From the NCBI GenBank assembly GCA_003490025.1, contig DNJC01000153.1, positions 34,088 through 98,087 of the forward strand: a stretch of 64,000 nucleotides of DNA. Reading direction: 5' to 3'. A program made the position numbers and the translations under genes. Of the stretch, positions 1 through 8,122 are shown piece by piece. Under the pieces are notes generated by a model. That model ran no database searches. It was not told where the DNA came from and saw only the letters and a program-made list of their open reading frames with translations. Within the stretch, counting starts at the first letter, position 1; each line of letters starts with the position of its first letter. The stretch comes from Geobacter sp. Lineage in GTDB: Bacteria > Desulfobacterota > Desulfuromonadia > Geobacterales > Geobacteraceae.

Positions 1-118
1 TAGCGGTCAGCATTACCTCGTGCCCCCTGGCCTGAAGTTCACTTATTATCGGCCTGAAGAAAGGGACATGAGGGGAATTGTCCATGTCGATCCAGATGGT
101 TTTCTTTTCACTTTTCAT
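1..118 (-). CDS. DUF354-family protein, N-terminal fragment
   Basis: The reading frame starts at an ATG at 118 and runs off the left edge, giving 39 residues beginning MKSEKKTIWIDMDNSPHVPF and continuing with a segment rich in FFRP..I.EL..RGHEV. This is the hallmark N-terminus of DUF354 proteins, which have a glycosyltransferase-B-like fold and are common in exopolysaccharide and surface-glycan loci. It is co-directional with the EPS genes to its right, with a 107-base gap to the BY-kinase-like gene, so it is probably the next gene of the same operon. Function beyond a glycan role cannot be stated from this fragment. Confidence 0.75.
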   Translation of the reverse strand, partial: MKSEKKTIWIDMDNSPHVPFFRPIISELQARGHEVMLTA

Positions 119-225
119 TGCGACCTCTTGATTCCCATGATTAATATCCTCATCCACTCTTCTGTCAGACTCCGCTGCCTGCTCTGCAATGTCCTTTAGC
201 GACCAGAAAGGGATCTCCAGATGTA

Positions 226-945
226 TTAGAGCCGTTTGTAGATAAAGTCAGGGATGTAATATCTCCTCTTGTTCAGGACGACTCCAAGCAGCTGCGCGCC
301 GCTTGCCATTATTTTCTTCTTCATGTTCTCAGCGGTCTGTCTGCGTGTATTGCCGGCTTCCACTACCAGGATCACCCCGTCGACATTGCAACAGTAATCC
401 ATGGCCTCTGTATTGTCGGAAGAGGAATCGATCAGAATCAGGTCGAACATATCCCTCAACCTGGCCCACATGCTCAAGGTCCGGTCGACATCATTGAAAG
501 GCGGAACCAGCGATGCCTGGATGGAGACTGGGGCGAAATAGAGGTTCGAGTTACCGAACCTGAAAAAGGCCTTCTCCGGGCCCCCACCCTTATCGGACAT
601 GTCCAGCCACCAGTATTCGCAAGTGACGTTGATATTTATCCTTCGCCCCGGGTCCTCGTAGGACGGGTCCAGGATCAGAACGGATTTGCCGTGCCTGTTC
701 ACGGCAGTGGCAGCGAACTCGCGTACTATGGTCGAAACCCCTACGTGCTGGTTGCATCCCACGAACTGGAGCACCTTGTGGGAACCGTCGGCCAGCAGGA
801 GTTCAACCTGTCGATGCAATTTCGACATTTCCTTGGGCATGGAAACACCGGGCTCAACTTGTGCTTCCAATGCCAGCTGCGAAGATGCCGCAGAGCAGGT
901 CTTGTCCCGGCATGCCTGTTCTAGAGCCTCATGAATATTGCTCAT
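226..945 (-). CDS. BY-kinase/CpsD-like protein with degenerate P-loop
   Basis: 239 aa. The N-terminus (MSNIHEALEQA) and the overall fold resemble the cytoplasmic tyrosine autokinases (CpsD/XrtA-associated type) that control polysaccharide chain length with a Wzz partner. A Walker B-like LILIDSSS is visible near residue 170. The P-loop region (residues 63-72, GCNQHVGVST) has no lysine in the GKS/T position, and the Walker A' motif (VLILDPSYEDPG, about 89-100) is also atypical. The C-terminus carries only a small Tyr group (RRYYIPDFIYKRL) rather than a long Tyr cluster. It sits directly downstream of the XrtA-type ATPase. I infer a regulatory pseudokinase; weak ATP binding by a divergent loop remains possible. 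Confidence 0.75.
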   Translation of the reverse strand: MSNIHEALEQACRDKTCSAASSQLALEAQVEPGVSMPKEMSKLHRQVELLLADGSHKVLQFVGCNQHVGVSTIVREFAATAVNRHGKSVLILDPSYEDPGRRININVTCEYWWLDMSDKGGGPEKAFFRFGNSNLYFAPVSIQASLVPPFNDVDRTLSMWARLRDMFDLILIDSSSDNTEAMDYCCNVDGVILVVEAGNTRRQTAENMKKKIMASGAQLLGVVLNKRRYYIPDFIYKRL

Positions 946-965
946 CGTAGTCCCCTGCTAGCACA

Positions 966-2168
966 TCAGCGATGCTGGTGTGGAAACGAGATCACTCCCC
1001 CTTCCATGATCACATTTTCGTCAAGAATACTGGGGTTGGCCTCTTTGACCCGCCTGATTTTCTCTGCGTCGACGCGGCCATAAACCTCCTTGACCAGCTT
1101 TGCCAAGGTGTCGCCCCTTTGGACCACTCTGGTAACGGCATCGTTTTCAGAGGCCTTCTGCTTCGCACCGGCCGCAGGAGGAAGAACGCGTTCTTCAGGC
1201 TGAGTTGCAACCGCTCGTTCCGGCGTCTGCACGCTGGTAGCGTGCGCCTGCGGGGCGGGCCGAACGGCCATCATGGTCACGACGCGCCCCCCTCCCACGC
1301 CCCCAAGCGCAACCAGCGCGAGCAGCAGGGGAAATAGGGCGTACCTTGCATAGACCGGCCTGCTCATGCCGAAATCGCGGATAATTTCCCTGACGATTCG
1401 GGTGCCTATTCTCTTCTTCCCGTACCCGAAGGCCGTGATGAGGCTGTTGTCGCAAAGAACGTTGATCACGCGCGGGATTCCCTGGGCCACCTTGACGATT
1501 TCCCTCACCGCGAACTCGGTGAAGATAACGACGTCCTTATCTCCAGCCGTTTTTAGACGGTGGTGGATGTACGAGGCACCATCTTCCTTGGTCAACGGCA
1601 AGATGGTAGCCTTTACCGCGATCCTCTGCTTGAGTTGCTTGAGTTCACCAAGATTCAGCGTCTTCTCGAACTCGGTCTGAGCGCAGAACACTATCTGGAT
1701 CAGCTTCTCGCTCTCGGTCTCGAAGTTGGAGAGCACCCGGAGGTTCTCCAGCGTATCGACCGGCATGTTCTGTGCCTCGTCAATGACAAGGATAATGTTC
1801 CGCCCATCTTTGTATTCCTTCAACAGTCTCTGGTGCAGTTGGTTCACCATCACGAAGATCTCGTTGGATTGTGGAGCCATGTTGAGTTCGACGAAGATGT
1901 ATTTCAGCAGATTAAGGTACGAGATGTTAGCGTTGAACACGTAGATGGTGGTGAGCTTTTCGCTTCCTGCCTTCTCGAGGTATGCCCGGAGGATCGTTGT
2001 TTTACCCACCCCCACAGCACCCGTTATCAGGATAAATCCCTTCCGTTTCTCGACGCCGTAGATGATCGACGCGAGTGCCTCCTTATGGACATGGCTCATG
2101 TACAGGAAGGACGGATCCGGGGTTATTTGAAATGGCTCTTTTTTGAGATTATAGAAATTGAGATACAT
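966..2168 (-). CDS. XrtA/ExeA-type AAA ATPase with C-terminal LysM-like domain
   Basis: 400 aa. The N-terminal sequence (MYLNFYNLKKEPFQITPDPS) matches the ExeA/XrtA-associated ATPase family. Walker A is GAVGVGKT at residues 50-57 and Walker B is ILVIDEAQ around 126-133. A single membrane segment lies at about 277-300, followed by an Ala/Pro-rich linker and a LysM-like module at about 347-396 beginning VVQRGDTLAKLVKEVYG. The layout suggests cytoplasmic ATPase activity coupled to a periplasmic peptidoglycan- or glycan-binding domain. It ends 2 bases before the Wzz-like gene's stop in the same operon. Its role in EPS export or regulation is inferred from family context. Confidence 0.85.
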   Translation of the reverse strand: MYLNFYNLKKEPFQITPDPSFLYMSHVHKEALASIIYGVEKRKGFILITGAVGVGKTTILRAYLEKAGSEKLTTIYVFNANISYLNLLKYIFVELNMAPQSNEIFVMVNQLHQRLLKEYKDGRNIILVIDEAQNMPVDTLENLRVLSNFETESEKLIQIVFCAQTEFEKTLNLGELKQLKQRIAVKATILPLTKEDGASYIHHRLKTAGDKDVVIFTEFAVREIVKVAQGIPRVINVLCDNSLITAFGYGKKRIGTRIVREIIRDFGMSRPVYARYALFPLLLALVALGGVGGGRVVTMMAVRPAPQAHATSVQTPERAVATQPEERVLPPAAGAKQKASENDAVTRVVQRGDTLAKLVKEVYGRVDAEKIRRVKEANPSILDENVIMEGGVISFPHQHR

Positions 2169-2170
2169 GG

Positions 2171-3604
2171 CTATTCCTTTTTAAAGGGAATTGTCACCAA
2201 AACAGGCACGCCCAGATACTTTTCCAGACTTTCAGGATTTAAAAACGTCTCAGCTAGCTTTTCGTTTACATAGGCATATCCCAGCCCCGATACAGTGCCG
2301 ACGACGAGGCCAATCAGAAGGTTCAGCAGCTTGTTCGGCTTCACCGGCTTAACGGGAACCACGGCATCCTCGATGACGCTGATGTTCGACAGCTTGAGCC
2401 TGTTCATGACATCGGAGATTTGTGCATACTCATGCCTTTCTACGTAGGCAAGGTAATTCTTTTCATTTATGGTTATGGCCCGTTTGAGGTCCTGTATCTT
2501 GCTTTCGCTCCTGTTCAGGGCAGCTATCTGTTCATCAAGCTGACTCAGCTGCGCCCGCAAAGCAGCAGCCTTGGCCGCCTGCGACCGCAGATCCGCCTCC
2601 GCGCGAAAAAGGTCTGTCTCCATGCTCTGGTACACGGGGTTCCCCGTCTTCACCTTGCCCACGATAATCTCTTCCTGGTCCTTCAAAAACTTGCTTACAA
2701 TTTCTAACTCTCTTCTCGTATCGGCCACAAGCCTGTTGTTGTCCGTGTACTTCGTCTTGAGCTCCTGCTCCTTCAACTGGAGGTCCAACAGCTTGGACTT
2801 TGCTTCTATTATGATCCTGTCCCTTTCGGTTTGGGTATAACGGTCCTTGTTGTCGGCAATGTACTTCATCTGTGACTTCAGCGAGTTGATCTTTTTCTGG
2901 TTTTCCTGGACGTTGGTAATCGCGAGTTTATACATCGAGTCGAGTTCAGTCCTTTGCCTCAGAAGAAGGGTCCTCTGTTCTTCTATTGAAAACACCTTCG
3001 ACTTTTGGTGGTATTCCTGCAGCGCCTTTTCGGACTCCCTGAGCTTGCTCTCGAAAGCCGCTAGTTGACTCCCGATGAAGGAAGACTGCGGATCGCTGTG
3101 CACTGCGAGATGTTTCTCCTTGAAGTACTCGATGAGCAGGTTAACCGCCTTTGCTGCGACCTGAGGGTCGCTATGCTGGAACGAGATAGCGACCACGTTG
3201 GACTTCCGTACCCCCTGCACCTGCAGGCTGTCACCAAACGCCTGCACCGCTTGCTCCATGAGTTCGGCTTGCGTTTCAGCCCCACTGGCGATCCCCGGGT
3301 ACATGACCTCCGGCTTGAGGGTCTGGAGAACCTTTCCCGCCAATTCCCGTCCTGTGAGGATCTGGATCTCTGCATTCATCACCTCGTCCTGACTGACGAT
3401 CCTGGGCATGGAATTGTCCTCGGGCGCCATCCCGGGCCTGGAGGAGTCCTCCTTGAACATCTTGACAAGGAGGCTCGCCTTCGCTTCAAATGTCGGATCT
3501 TGGAACAGGGTAAAAGTCGTCACCGCAGCGACCACGGTCACAAAAATGACGACAATGGCAATTTTATGCTTGAAGATTGTGGTCAATGCGTCTAGCAGGC
3601 TCAT
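2171..3604 (-). CDS. Wzz/GNVR-type polysaccharide chain-length determinant
   Basis: 477 aa. It has the polysaccharide co-polymerase layout: an N-terminal membrane segment at about 14-33 (IAIVVIFVTVVAAVTTFTLF), a long periplasmic coiled-coil region with many Glu/Lys/Gln heptads (about 170-390), and a second membrane segment near the C-terminus (LLNLLIGLVVGTVSGLGYAY, about 425-445). This corresponds to the XrtA-system chain-length family. Such proteins set polymer length together with the export lipoprotein and a BY-kinase, both encoded beside it. The short cytoplasmic tail has no fused kinase domain, consistent with a separate kinase-like gene at 226-945. Confidence 0.88.
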   Translation of the reverse strand: MSLLDALTTIFKHKIAIVVIFVTVVAAVTTFTLFQDPTFEAKASLLVKMFKEDSSRPGMAPEDNSMPRIVSQDEVMNAEIQILTGRELAGKVLQTLKPEVMYPGIASGAETQAELMEQAVQAFGDSLQVQGVRKSNVVAISFQHSDPQVAAKAVNLLIEYFKEKHLAVHSDPQSSFIGSQLAAFESKLRESEKALQEYHQKSKVFSIEEQRTLLLRQRTELDSMYKLAITNVQENQKKINSLKSQMKYIADNKDRYTQTERDRIIIEAKSKLLDLQLKEQELKTKYTDNNRLVADTRRELEIVSKFLKDQEEIIVGKVKTGNPVYQSMETDLFRAEADLRSQAAKAAALRAQLSQLDEQIAALNRSESKIQDLKRAITINEKNYLAYVERHEYAQISDVMNRLKLSNISVIEDAVVPVKPVKPNKLLNLLIGLVVGTVSGLGYAYVNEKLAETFLNPESLEKYLGVPVLVTIPFKKE

Positions 3605-3625
3605 GGCTTTGCTCGCTTTTGTTTG

Positions 3626-4312
3626 TCAGTTCCTATTGAGGTCATATCCGATGCCGACGGGCAATGGCACATTCTTCCTGACATAGGTGTCTATCCATAC
3701 ATTGATATTTGCTATTGCAGATTTCGGGACATACACGATATCATTGGGGATCAAAAAAATGTCCTGAGTGGAGTCCCTTCCACGCATCACATTTTTCAGA
3801 TTTATCCGGATCGCTTGAACACTTCCTTCCACCCTTCGCAGCACTATGACTTCTTCCGGCCTTGCAGTGTCCTTCATGCCTCCTGATTGTGCAATGGACT
3901 GCAAAGCGGTGGTGGGCCCGGTGAGATTCACCAGGCCTGCCCTATACACCTCCCCATCGACATAGACCTTTTGCGATATGGGTGTCTTGACTATCACTGC
4001 GACCTTGGGATTGGAGAGTTCTGCCATGTAGGCCTTAGTCAAGGTAGCGGTTAGCTCCGTCGGGGAGAGCCCTGCAGCAAGGACGTCATTGACCAACTGC
4101 AGGGTGATTCTGCCGTCCGACCTGACCGTCAGTGATTCATTGAGCTCTGGATTGTAAAAAAACTTAACATCAATTTGGTCTCCAGGCTGGATCCGATATT
4201 CGCCGGGGTGTTCCGGAGAGCGCAGCTCGCTCTCTACCTTGTGTGTGGCCGAGGAATGACAACCTGCAATTAATGTCAGGACGGCAAGCAGGGCAACCTT
4301 CAGGACTTTCAT
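3626..4312 (-). CDS. Wza-like polysaccharide export lipoprotein (Poly_export/SLBB)
   Basis: About 228 aa from the chosen ATG at 4312; the frame stays open to 4366, but GGGGGAG sits five bases before 4312 and the protein then begins MKVLKVALLAVLTLIAGC, a clean lipoprotein signal with lipobox IAGC. The body contains the Poly_export signature (YRIQPGDQIDVKFFYNPELN) and an SLBB-like segment (KVYVDGEVYRAGLVNL..PTTALQSIAQSGG). It would form the outer-membrane channel of the EPS secretion system with the adjacent Wzz-like protein. It is 21 bases upstream of the Wzz-like gene. Confidence 0.88.
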   Translation of the reverse strand: MKVLKVALLAVLTLIAGCHSSATHKVESELRSPEHPGEYRIQPGDQIDVKFFYNPELNESLTVRSDGRITLQLVNDVLAAGLSPTELTATLTKAYMAELSNPKVAVIVKTPISQKVYVDGEVYRAGLVNLTGPTTALQSIAQSGGMKDTARPEEVIVLRRVEGSVQAIRINLKNVMRGRDSTQDIFLIPNDIVYVPKSAIANINVWIDTYVRKNVPLPVGIGYDLNRN

Positions 4313-4387
4313 TAGCATCTCCCCCTTCTCCTGTGATGCAACCCGCCGCTTCCGCTTCAACTGCATCGTTCTTCCGCTTGCACCCCG

Positions 4388-5428
4388 TCATCCCATATGT
4401 CGGTAAGCGATCTTTCCCAGCGCCCTTAGGAGGCTTACCGGCAACTTCTTCAGGACTTGCCTGTAAGCTTCCAGGTTCCGCTCCTGAGGATGGATAAATG
4501 CATTGCCTGCAAAGTCGTACCTGTAGTAACTGAGGTCCGTTCTGCTTCCGCCCCAGCCGTTCTTGAAGTTCAACAACCCTTCGTTGTCCGGATCCGTCCT
4601 GCCAAGGCTCAAACGACCGAAACCGTCCCGGCCGCACTTCTTGATTACCTCCCAGAACAACAGGTTGTTTGCGCGCAAATGCTGCATTTGTGCGTCGGAT
4701 GCGCCGTATTTGTAGATCGCATTGCTGCCGAAATGAAGACAGATGAGACCCGCGACCGTGGCGTCTCCCTGGCGCGCAAGCGCTATGAATCCAAGGTTGC
4801 GGGCGATGAGAAGCTCATGAAGCTTTATGAAGTAGCTCCTGGGCTGCGGCGGAAGCCCCTGGCGCCTGCGCGTCAGGCAGTGCAGGCGGTAGAAATCCAG
4901 CACTCCCTGCAGGGAGTTTCCCATATCGACGGTCACACCCTCTTTGACTGCCGTCTGGATGTTTCTGGCGCTACTTTTCCTTACGCGGGACAGCATCAAT
5001 TTTTCATCGTTTGAAAGCTCGATAACATGATGCGCGTAGACCTTGCTGGGGTTCTCGCTCATGAGATGGGCTTCGCCCCGGAATTCTGCATAGCGCCATC
5101 TTCTGGTCCGTCCGTACGCCAGCACGGCATCCAAAAGCAGCCTGAAATCCTGCTTACTCTCCACGATTGCACCACAGTAATCGGAGAAGCTCAGACAAAC
5201 GCCGCGCTTGCCCGTCAAGGCGCTGTCCACCTCCATCACGGGGAGGCAGCCTCTGCAGTTTCCCGACACGTACAACGTGAAGTACACCGGCCGGTAGCCG
5301 TAACTTTCGGCAAGCACCCTGGCCCAACCGGACGAGTGAAAAATGGTCGTATCGTTGCAACCCTGGAGCCAGTCATTCAACCGCTTATCCTTAAGAGGAT
5401 CTATGAGTTCGACCGTCTTATTCGGCAT
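4388..5428 (-). CDS. FemAB-like, XrtA-associated acyltransferase
   Basis: 346 aa with the double GNAT fold of FemAB-like proteins; recognisable segments are FHSSGWARVLAESYGYRPVY near the N-terminus and LFWEVIKKCGRDGFGRLSLG followed by NFKNGWGG near the C-terminus. This fits the FemAB family associated with XrtA/PEP-CTERM EPS loci. FemAB proteins transfer aminoacyl groups to cell-wall precursors; in EPS loci the substrate is not established, and an acyl or aminoacyl modification of the polymer is only an inference. It lies 7 bases downstream of the aminotransferase stop. Confidence 0.8.
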   Translation of the reverse strand: MPNKTVELIDPLKDKRLNDWLQGCNDTTIFHSSGWARVLAESYGYRPVYFTLYVSGNCRGCLPVMEVDSALTGKRGVCLSFSDYCGAIVESKQDFRLLLDAVLAYGRTRRWRYAEFRGEAHLMSENPSKVYAHHVIELSNDEKLMLSRVRKSSARNIQTAVKEGVTVDMGNSLQGVLDFYRLHCLTRRRQGLPPQPRSYFIKLHELLIARNLGFIALARQGDATVAGLICLHFGSNAIYKYGASDAQMQHLRANNLLFWEVIKKCGRDGFGRLSLGRTDPDNEGLLNFKNGWGGSRTDLSYYRYDFAGNAFIHPQERNLEAYRQVLKKLPVSLLRALGKIAYRHMG

Positions 5429-5435
5429 AACAGAA

Positions 5436-6545
5436 CTAAGGAAGCTGTGCGTTGCGCTTTATTTCATCGCAAATATAAGAGACCTGCTCCACGGTAAGTT
5501 CCGGGAACATTGGCAACGACAGCAGTTCGTCGGAGACCTGCTCCGCCACGGGAAAACTACCTGCCCCTTCTCCGCGTGCGGCATAGGCCTGCTGGAGATG
5601 GATCGGAACAGGATAATGTACGCGGCACTCTATCCCGCTCCTGGATAGCGCCTGCTTCAGCCCTTCCCTCTCGGACGAGCGCACGGCAAAGACATGGTAT
5701 ACGTGCCGTGCGTAAGGCATTTCCTTGGGAACAGTAACCGCAGGCACATCGGCCAGCAACTCCTGGTAACAGAAGGCATGGGAACGCCGAACGGCGTTCC
5801 AGGAATCAAGATACTTAAGTTTCGCGCTCAAAACGGCTCCCTGTATCCCGTCCATTCTGCAGTTCATTCCTACCACCTGGTGATGGTACTTGCGCGACTG
5901 ACCGTGATCGCGCAGCATCCTTATACTCCCGGCCAGCCGCTCGTCATTTGTCACTACACAGCCGGCCTCACCATAGGCCCCGAGGTTCTTGCCGGGGTAA
6001 AAGCTGAAACAGCCGGCATCCCCGAGCGACCCAGACCGGCGCCCCTTGTACTCAGCCCCGTGCGCCTGGCATGCGTCCTCAAGGACGCTGATCCCATGGT
6101 CTCTGGCTATCGCAAGGATCGCGTCCATGTCCGCGGTCTGGCCATACAGATGCACGGGAATAATCACCTTCGTGTGCATCGTGATCGCCCGGGCCAGGAG
6201 CGCCGGGTTCATCGTGAAGCTGGTTTCGTCGATGTCCACAAAGACCGGCCTGGCACCGCAAAGGGTGATAGCCTCAGCTGTCGCGATAAAGCTGTTGGGA
6301 ACGGTGATTACTTCGTCGCCTGTGCCCACACCAAGGGCCAACAGGGCAAGCCAGAGAGCCTCTGTGCCGCTGCCCACCCCTACAGCCCAACGGCTGCCGC
6401 AGAACTCGGCGAATTCTTCTTCGAATTTTTCGACATAGGGTCCTCCTGAAAAGGCACAGCTGGAGAGGACCTGCTTTATCGACTGTTCCACCTCATCGGC
6501 TATGGCATCATACTGGGCTTTGAGATTCAGAAATGGCACTTTCAC
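5436..6545 (-). CDS. DegT/DnrJ/EryC1/StrS-family sugar aminotransferase
   Basis: 369 aa, full length for PLP-dependent sugar aminotransferases. The N-terminus is MKVPFLNLKAQYDAIADEV. Cofactor contacts include GSGTEALWLALLALG (about 58-72), EDACQAHGA (about 156-164) and the PLP lysine K186 in SFYPGKNLGAYGEAG. The closest functional type is WbpE/WlbC, which makes UDP-2-acetamido-3-amino-glucuronate. It overlaps the acetyltransferase gene by 38 bases and follows the Gfo/Idh/MocA dehydrogenase, reproducing the WlbA/WlbC/WlbB enzyme set. Substrate is inferred from that context. Confidence 0.9.
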   Translation of the reverse strand: MKVPFLNLKAQYDAIADEVEQSIKQVLSSCAFSGGPYVEKFEEEFAEFCGSRWAVGVGSGTEALWLALLALGVGTGDEVITVPNSFIATAEAITLCGARPVFVDIDETSFTMNPALLARAITMHTKVIIPVHLYGQTADMDAILAIARDHGISVLEDACQAHGAEYKGRRSGSLGDAGCFSFYPGKNLGAYGEAGCVVTNDERLAGSIRMLRDHGQSRKYHHQVVGMNCRMDGIQGAVLSAKLKYLDSWNAVRRSHAFCYQELLADVPAVTVPKEMPYARHVYHVFAVRSSEREGLKQALSRSGIECRVHYPVPIHLQQAYAARGEGAGSFPVAEQVSDELLSLPMFPELTVEQVSYICDEIKRNAQLP

Positions 6546-7032
6546 TGTCGCTCTCCTTGATGAACCGCAGCAATCTGGCCGGATTCCCCGCTACGATACT
6601 GTACGGCTGAACGTTTTTGGTCACGACGCTCCCGGCTCCGATTATCGAGTGCTCTCCAACGACAACCCCGCACAATATCGTCGAACTCGAGCCGATGGAT
6701 GCGTTGTGCTTTATGACAGTTTTTACGCAGGTCCAATCAGCTTCTACCTGCAATTCCCCCAATGACGTTGTCGCCCTTGGATACATGTCGTTGATAAAGG
6801 TCACATTGTGGCCAACAAAGACGTTATCATGAATCTCTACCCCGTCGCATATGAAGGTGTGGCTGGATATTTTGCAATTTCTACCTATTTCCGCATTCTT
6901 CTGGATCTCCACAAAAGGACCAATCTTCGTGTTGTCTCCGATAGTACAGCCGTACAGGTTTATGAACTTCCCTAGCTTCACGTTCTCGCCAAGTTTTACA
7001 TCTTGTGCAACTGCCGATAATAGTTCCTCCAT
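6508..7032 (-). CDS. Hexapeptide-repeat acetyltransferase (WbpD/WlbB-like)
   Basis: 174 aa built almost entirely of left-handed beta-helix hexapeptide repeats (KLGENVKLGKFINLYGCTIG, then IGPFVEIQKNAEIG and so on), with the acetyl-CoA-binding C-terminal repeats around GEHSIIGAGSVVTKNVQPY and the typical end GNPARLLRFI. Lengths and motifs fit the UDP-2-acetamido-3-amino-2,3-dideoxy-D-glucuronate N-acetyltransferase family. It overlaps the aminotransferase start by 38 bases and follows the dehydrogenase gene, so the three are probably translationally linked. Expected product is UDP-2,3-diacetamido-2,3-dideoxy-glucuronate for the EPS repeat unit. Confidence 0.85.
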   Translation of the reverse strand: MEELLSAVAQDVKLGENVKLGKFINLYGCTIGDNTKIGPFVEIQKNAEIGRNCKISSHTFICDGVEIHDNVFVGHNVTFINDMYPRATTSLGELQVEADWTCVKTVIKHNASIGSSSTILCGVVVGEHSIIGAGSVVTKNVQPYSIVAGNPARLLRFIKESDSESAISESQSPV

Positions 7033-7074
7033 GCCTCTCTCCTTTTATGCGTACCCACGTGTCGGTCCAGTTGC

Positions 7075-8097
7075 TCACAATCGAACCAGTGCCCCGCCTG
7101 TACTCAGCGAGTCCTTGATAGCCTCCAGCATCCTGACCACTCTTAAGCCTGCATGCCCGTCGTTCTTAGGGGTTGCGTTGTTGTTTATGCAGTCGATGAA
7201 GTACTGCGTTTCATCTTTTAAGGCCTCAACCTGGCTCACCCTTGGCGCCCACATGTCTCCGCTTCGGTAGCTCAACCGCAGGCCGTATGACTTTTCTTTC
7301 GACTCTGTGCACAGAGTGTCCACACCCTCAACCCCCTTGTCATAGACCCGGATCTTCTCGTCGCTCACCAGGTCATTCCAGACGAGCATCTTCTTCTGTC
7401 CCCCAATAAGGGTGGTTCTTATCTTGACCGGTGAAAGCCAGTTGACATTGAGGTGAGCGATGACGTTGTTGGGGAAGTAGATGGTGATGTACGCAACATC
7501 CTCAAGCTCGTTGCCAAAATGGGCCACACCCGTTGCCATCACAGCCGAAGGCTCCATCTGCAGGAGGTGGTCCATAATCGACAAGTCGTGCGGAGCCAGA
7601 TCCCAAACCACGTTTACATCCTTTTGGAACAGGCCAAGATTCACCCTTATGGAGTCAAAGTAATAAAGGTCGCCCAGGACACCGTCATCAATCAGCTCCT
7701 TGATTTTCTTTACAGCACCGTTGAAAAGAAAGGTGTGGTCCACCATTATCTTCAGCTTGTTTCTTTCAGCCATCTCGATGAGCTTTTCCGCATCGGCCAC
7801 AGAAGCTGTAAAAGGCTTTTCGATGAAGATGTGCTTCCCGTTGGACAGCGCCTTCCGTGCTATGTCGAAGTGTGAGGATACAGGAGTGACAATGGCGATA
7901 ACGTCAACGTCCTTGGCCGTCAGCAGTTCATGGCAATCCCGCTCCAAACGGACCTCCGGGTAAGCCTGGCGTGCCCGCCCCAACGACTTTTCATCGGCAT
8001 CGCTTATGGCAATGAGCCTCGCGCCCGGCGTAGAGTGAAAGTTCCTCGCCACGTTGGGCCCCCAGTATCCAAACCCGACAATGCCTACGTTGATCAT
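7075..8097 (-). CDS. Gfo/Idh/MocA-family sugar dehydrogenase (WlbA/WbpB-like)
   Basis: 340 aa. The Rossmann NAD-binding motif is VGIVGFGYWGPN at residues 3-15, and the family EKP motif is at 93-95 (FIEKPFTASV). The segment MVDHTFLFNGAVKKIKELID is typical of the WlbA/WbpB subgroup that oxidises C3 of UDP-GlcNAc-glucuronate. It is the first of a three-enzyme block with the acetyltransferase and aminotransferase immediately downstream. The substrate assignment rests on gene order plus subgroup resemblance. Confidence 0.87.
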   Translation of the reverse strand: MINVGIVGFGYWGPNVARNFHSTPGARLIAISDADEKSLGRARQAYPEVRLERDCHELLTAKDVDVIAIVTPVSSHFDIARKALSNGKHIFIEKPFTASVADAEKLIEMAERNKLKIMVDHTFLFNGAVKKIKELIDDGVLGDLYYFDSIRVNLGLFQKDVNVVWDLAPHDLSIMDHLLQMEPSAVMATGVAHFGNELEDVAYITIYFPNNVIAHLNVNWLSPVKIRTTLIGGQKKMLVWNDLVSDEKIRVYDKGVEGVDTLCTESKEKSYGLRLSYRSGDMWAPRVSQVEALKDETQYFIDCINNNATPKNDGHAGLRVVRMLEAIKDSLSTGGALVRL

Positions 8098-8122
8098 ATC
8101 GCCACCCTGGTCTGCATACCCC

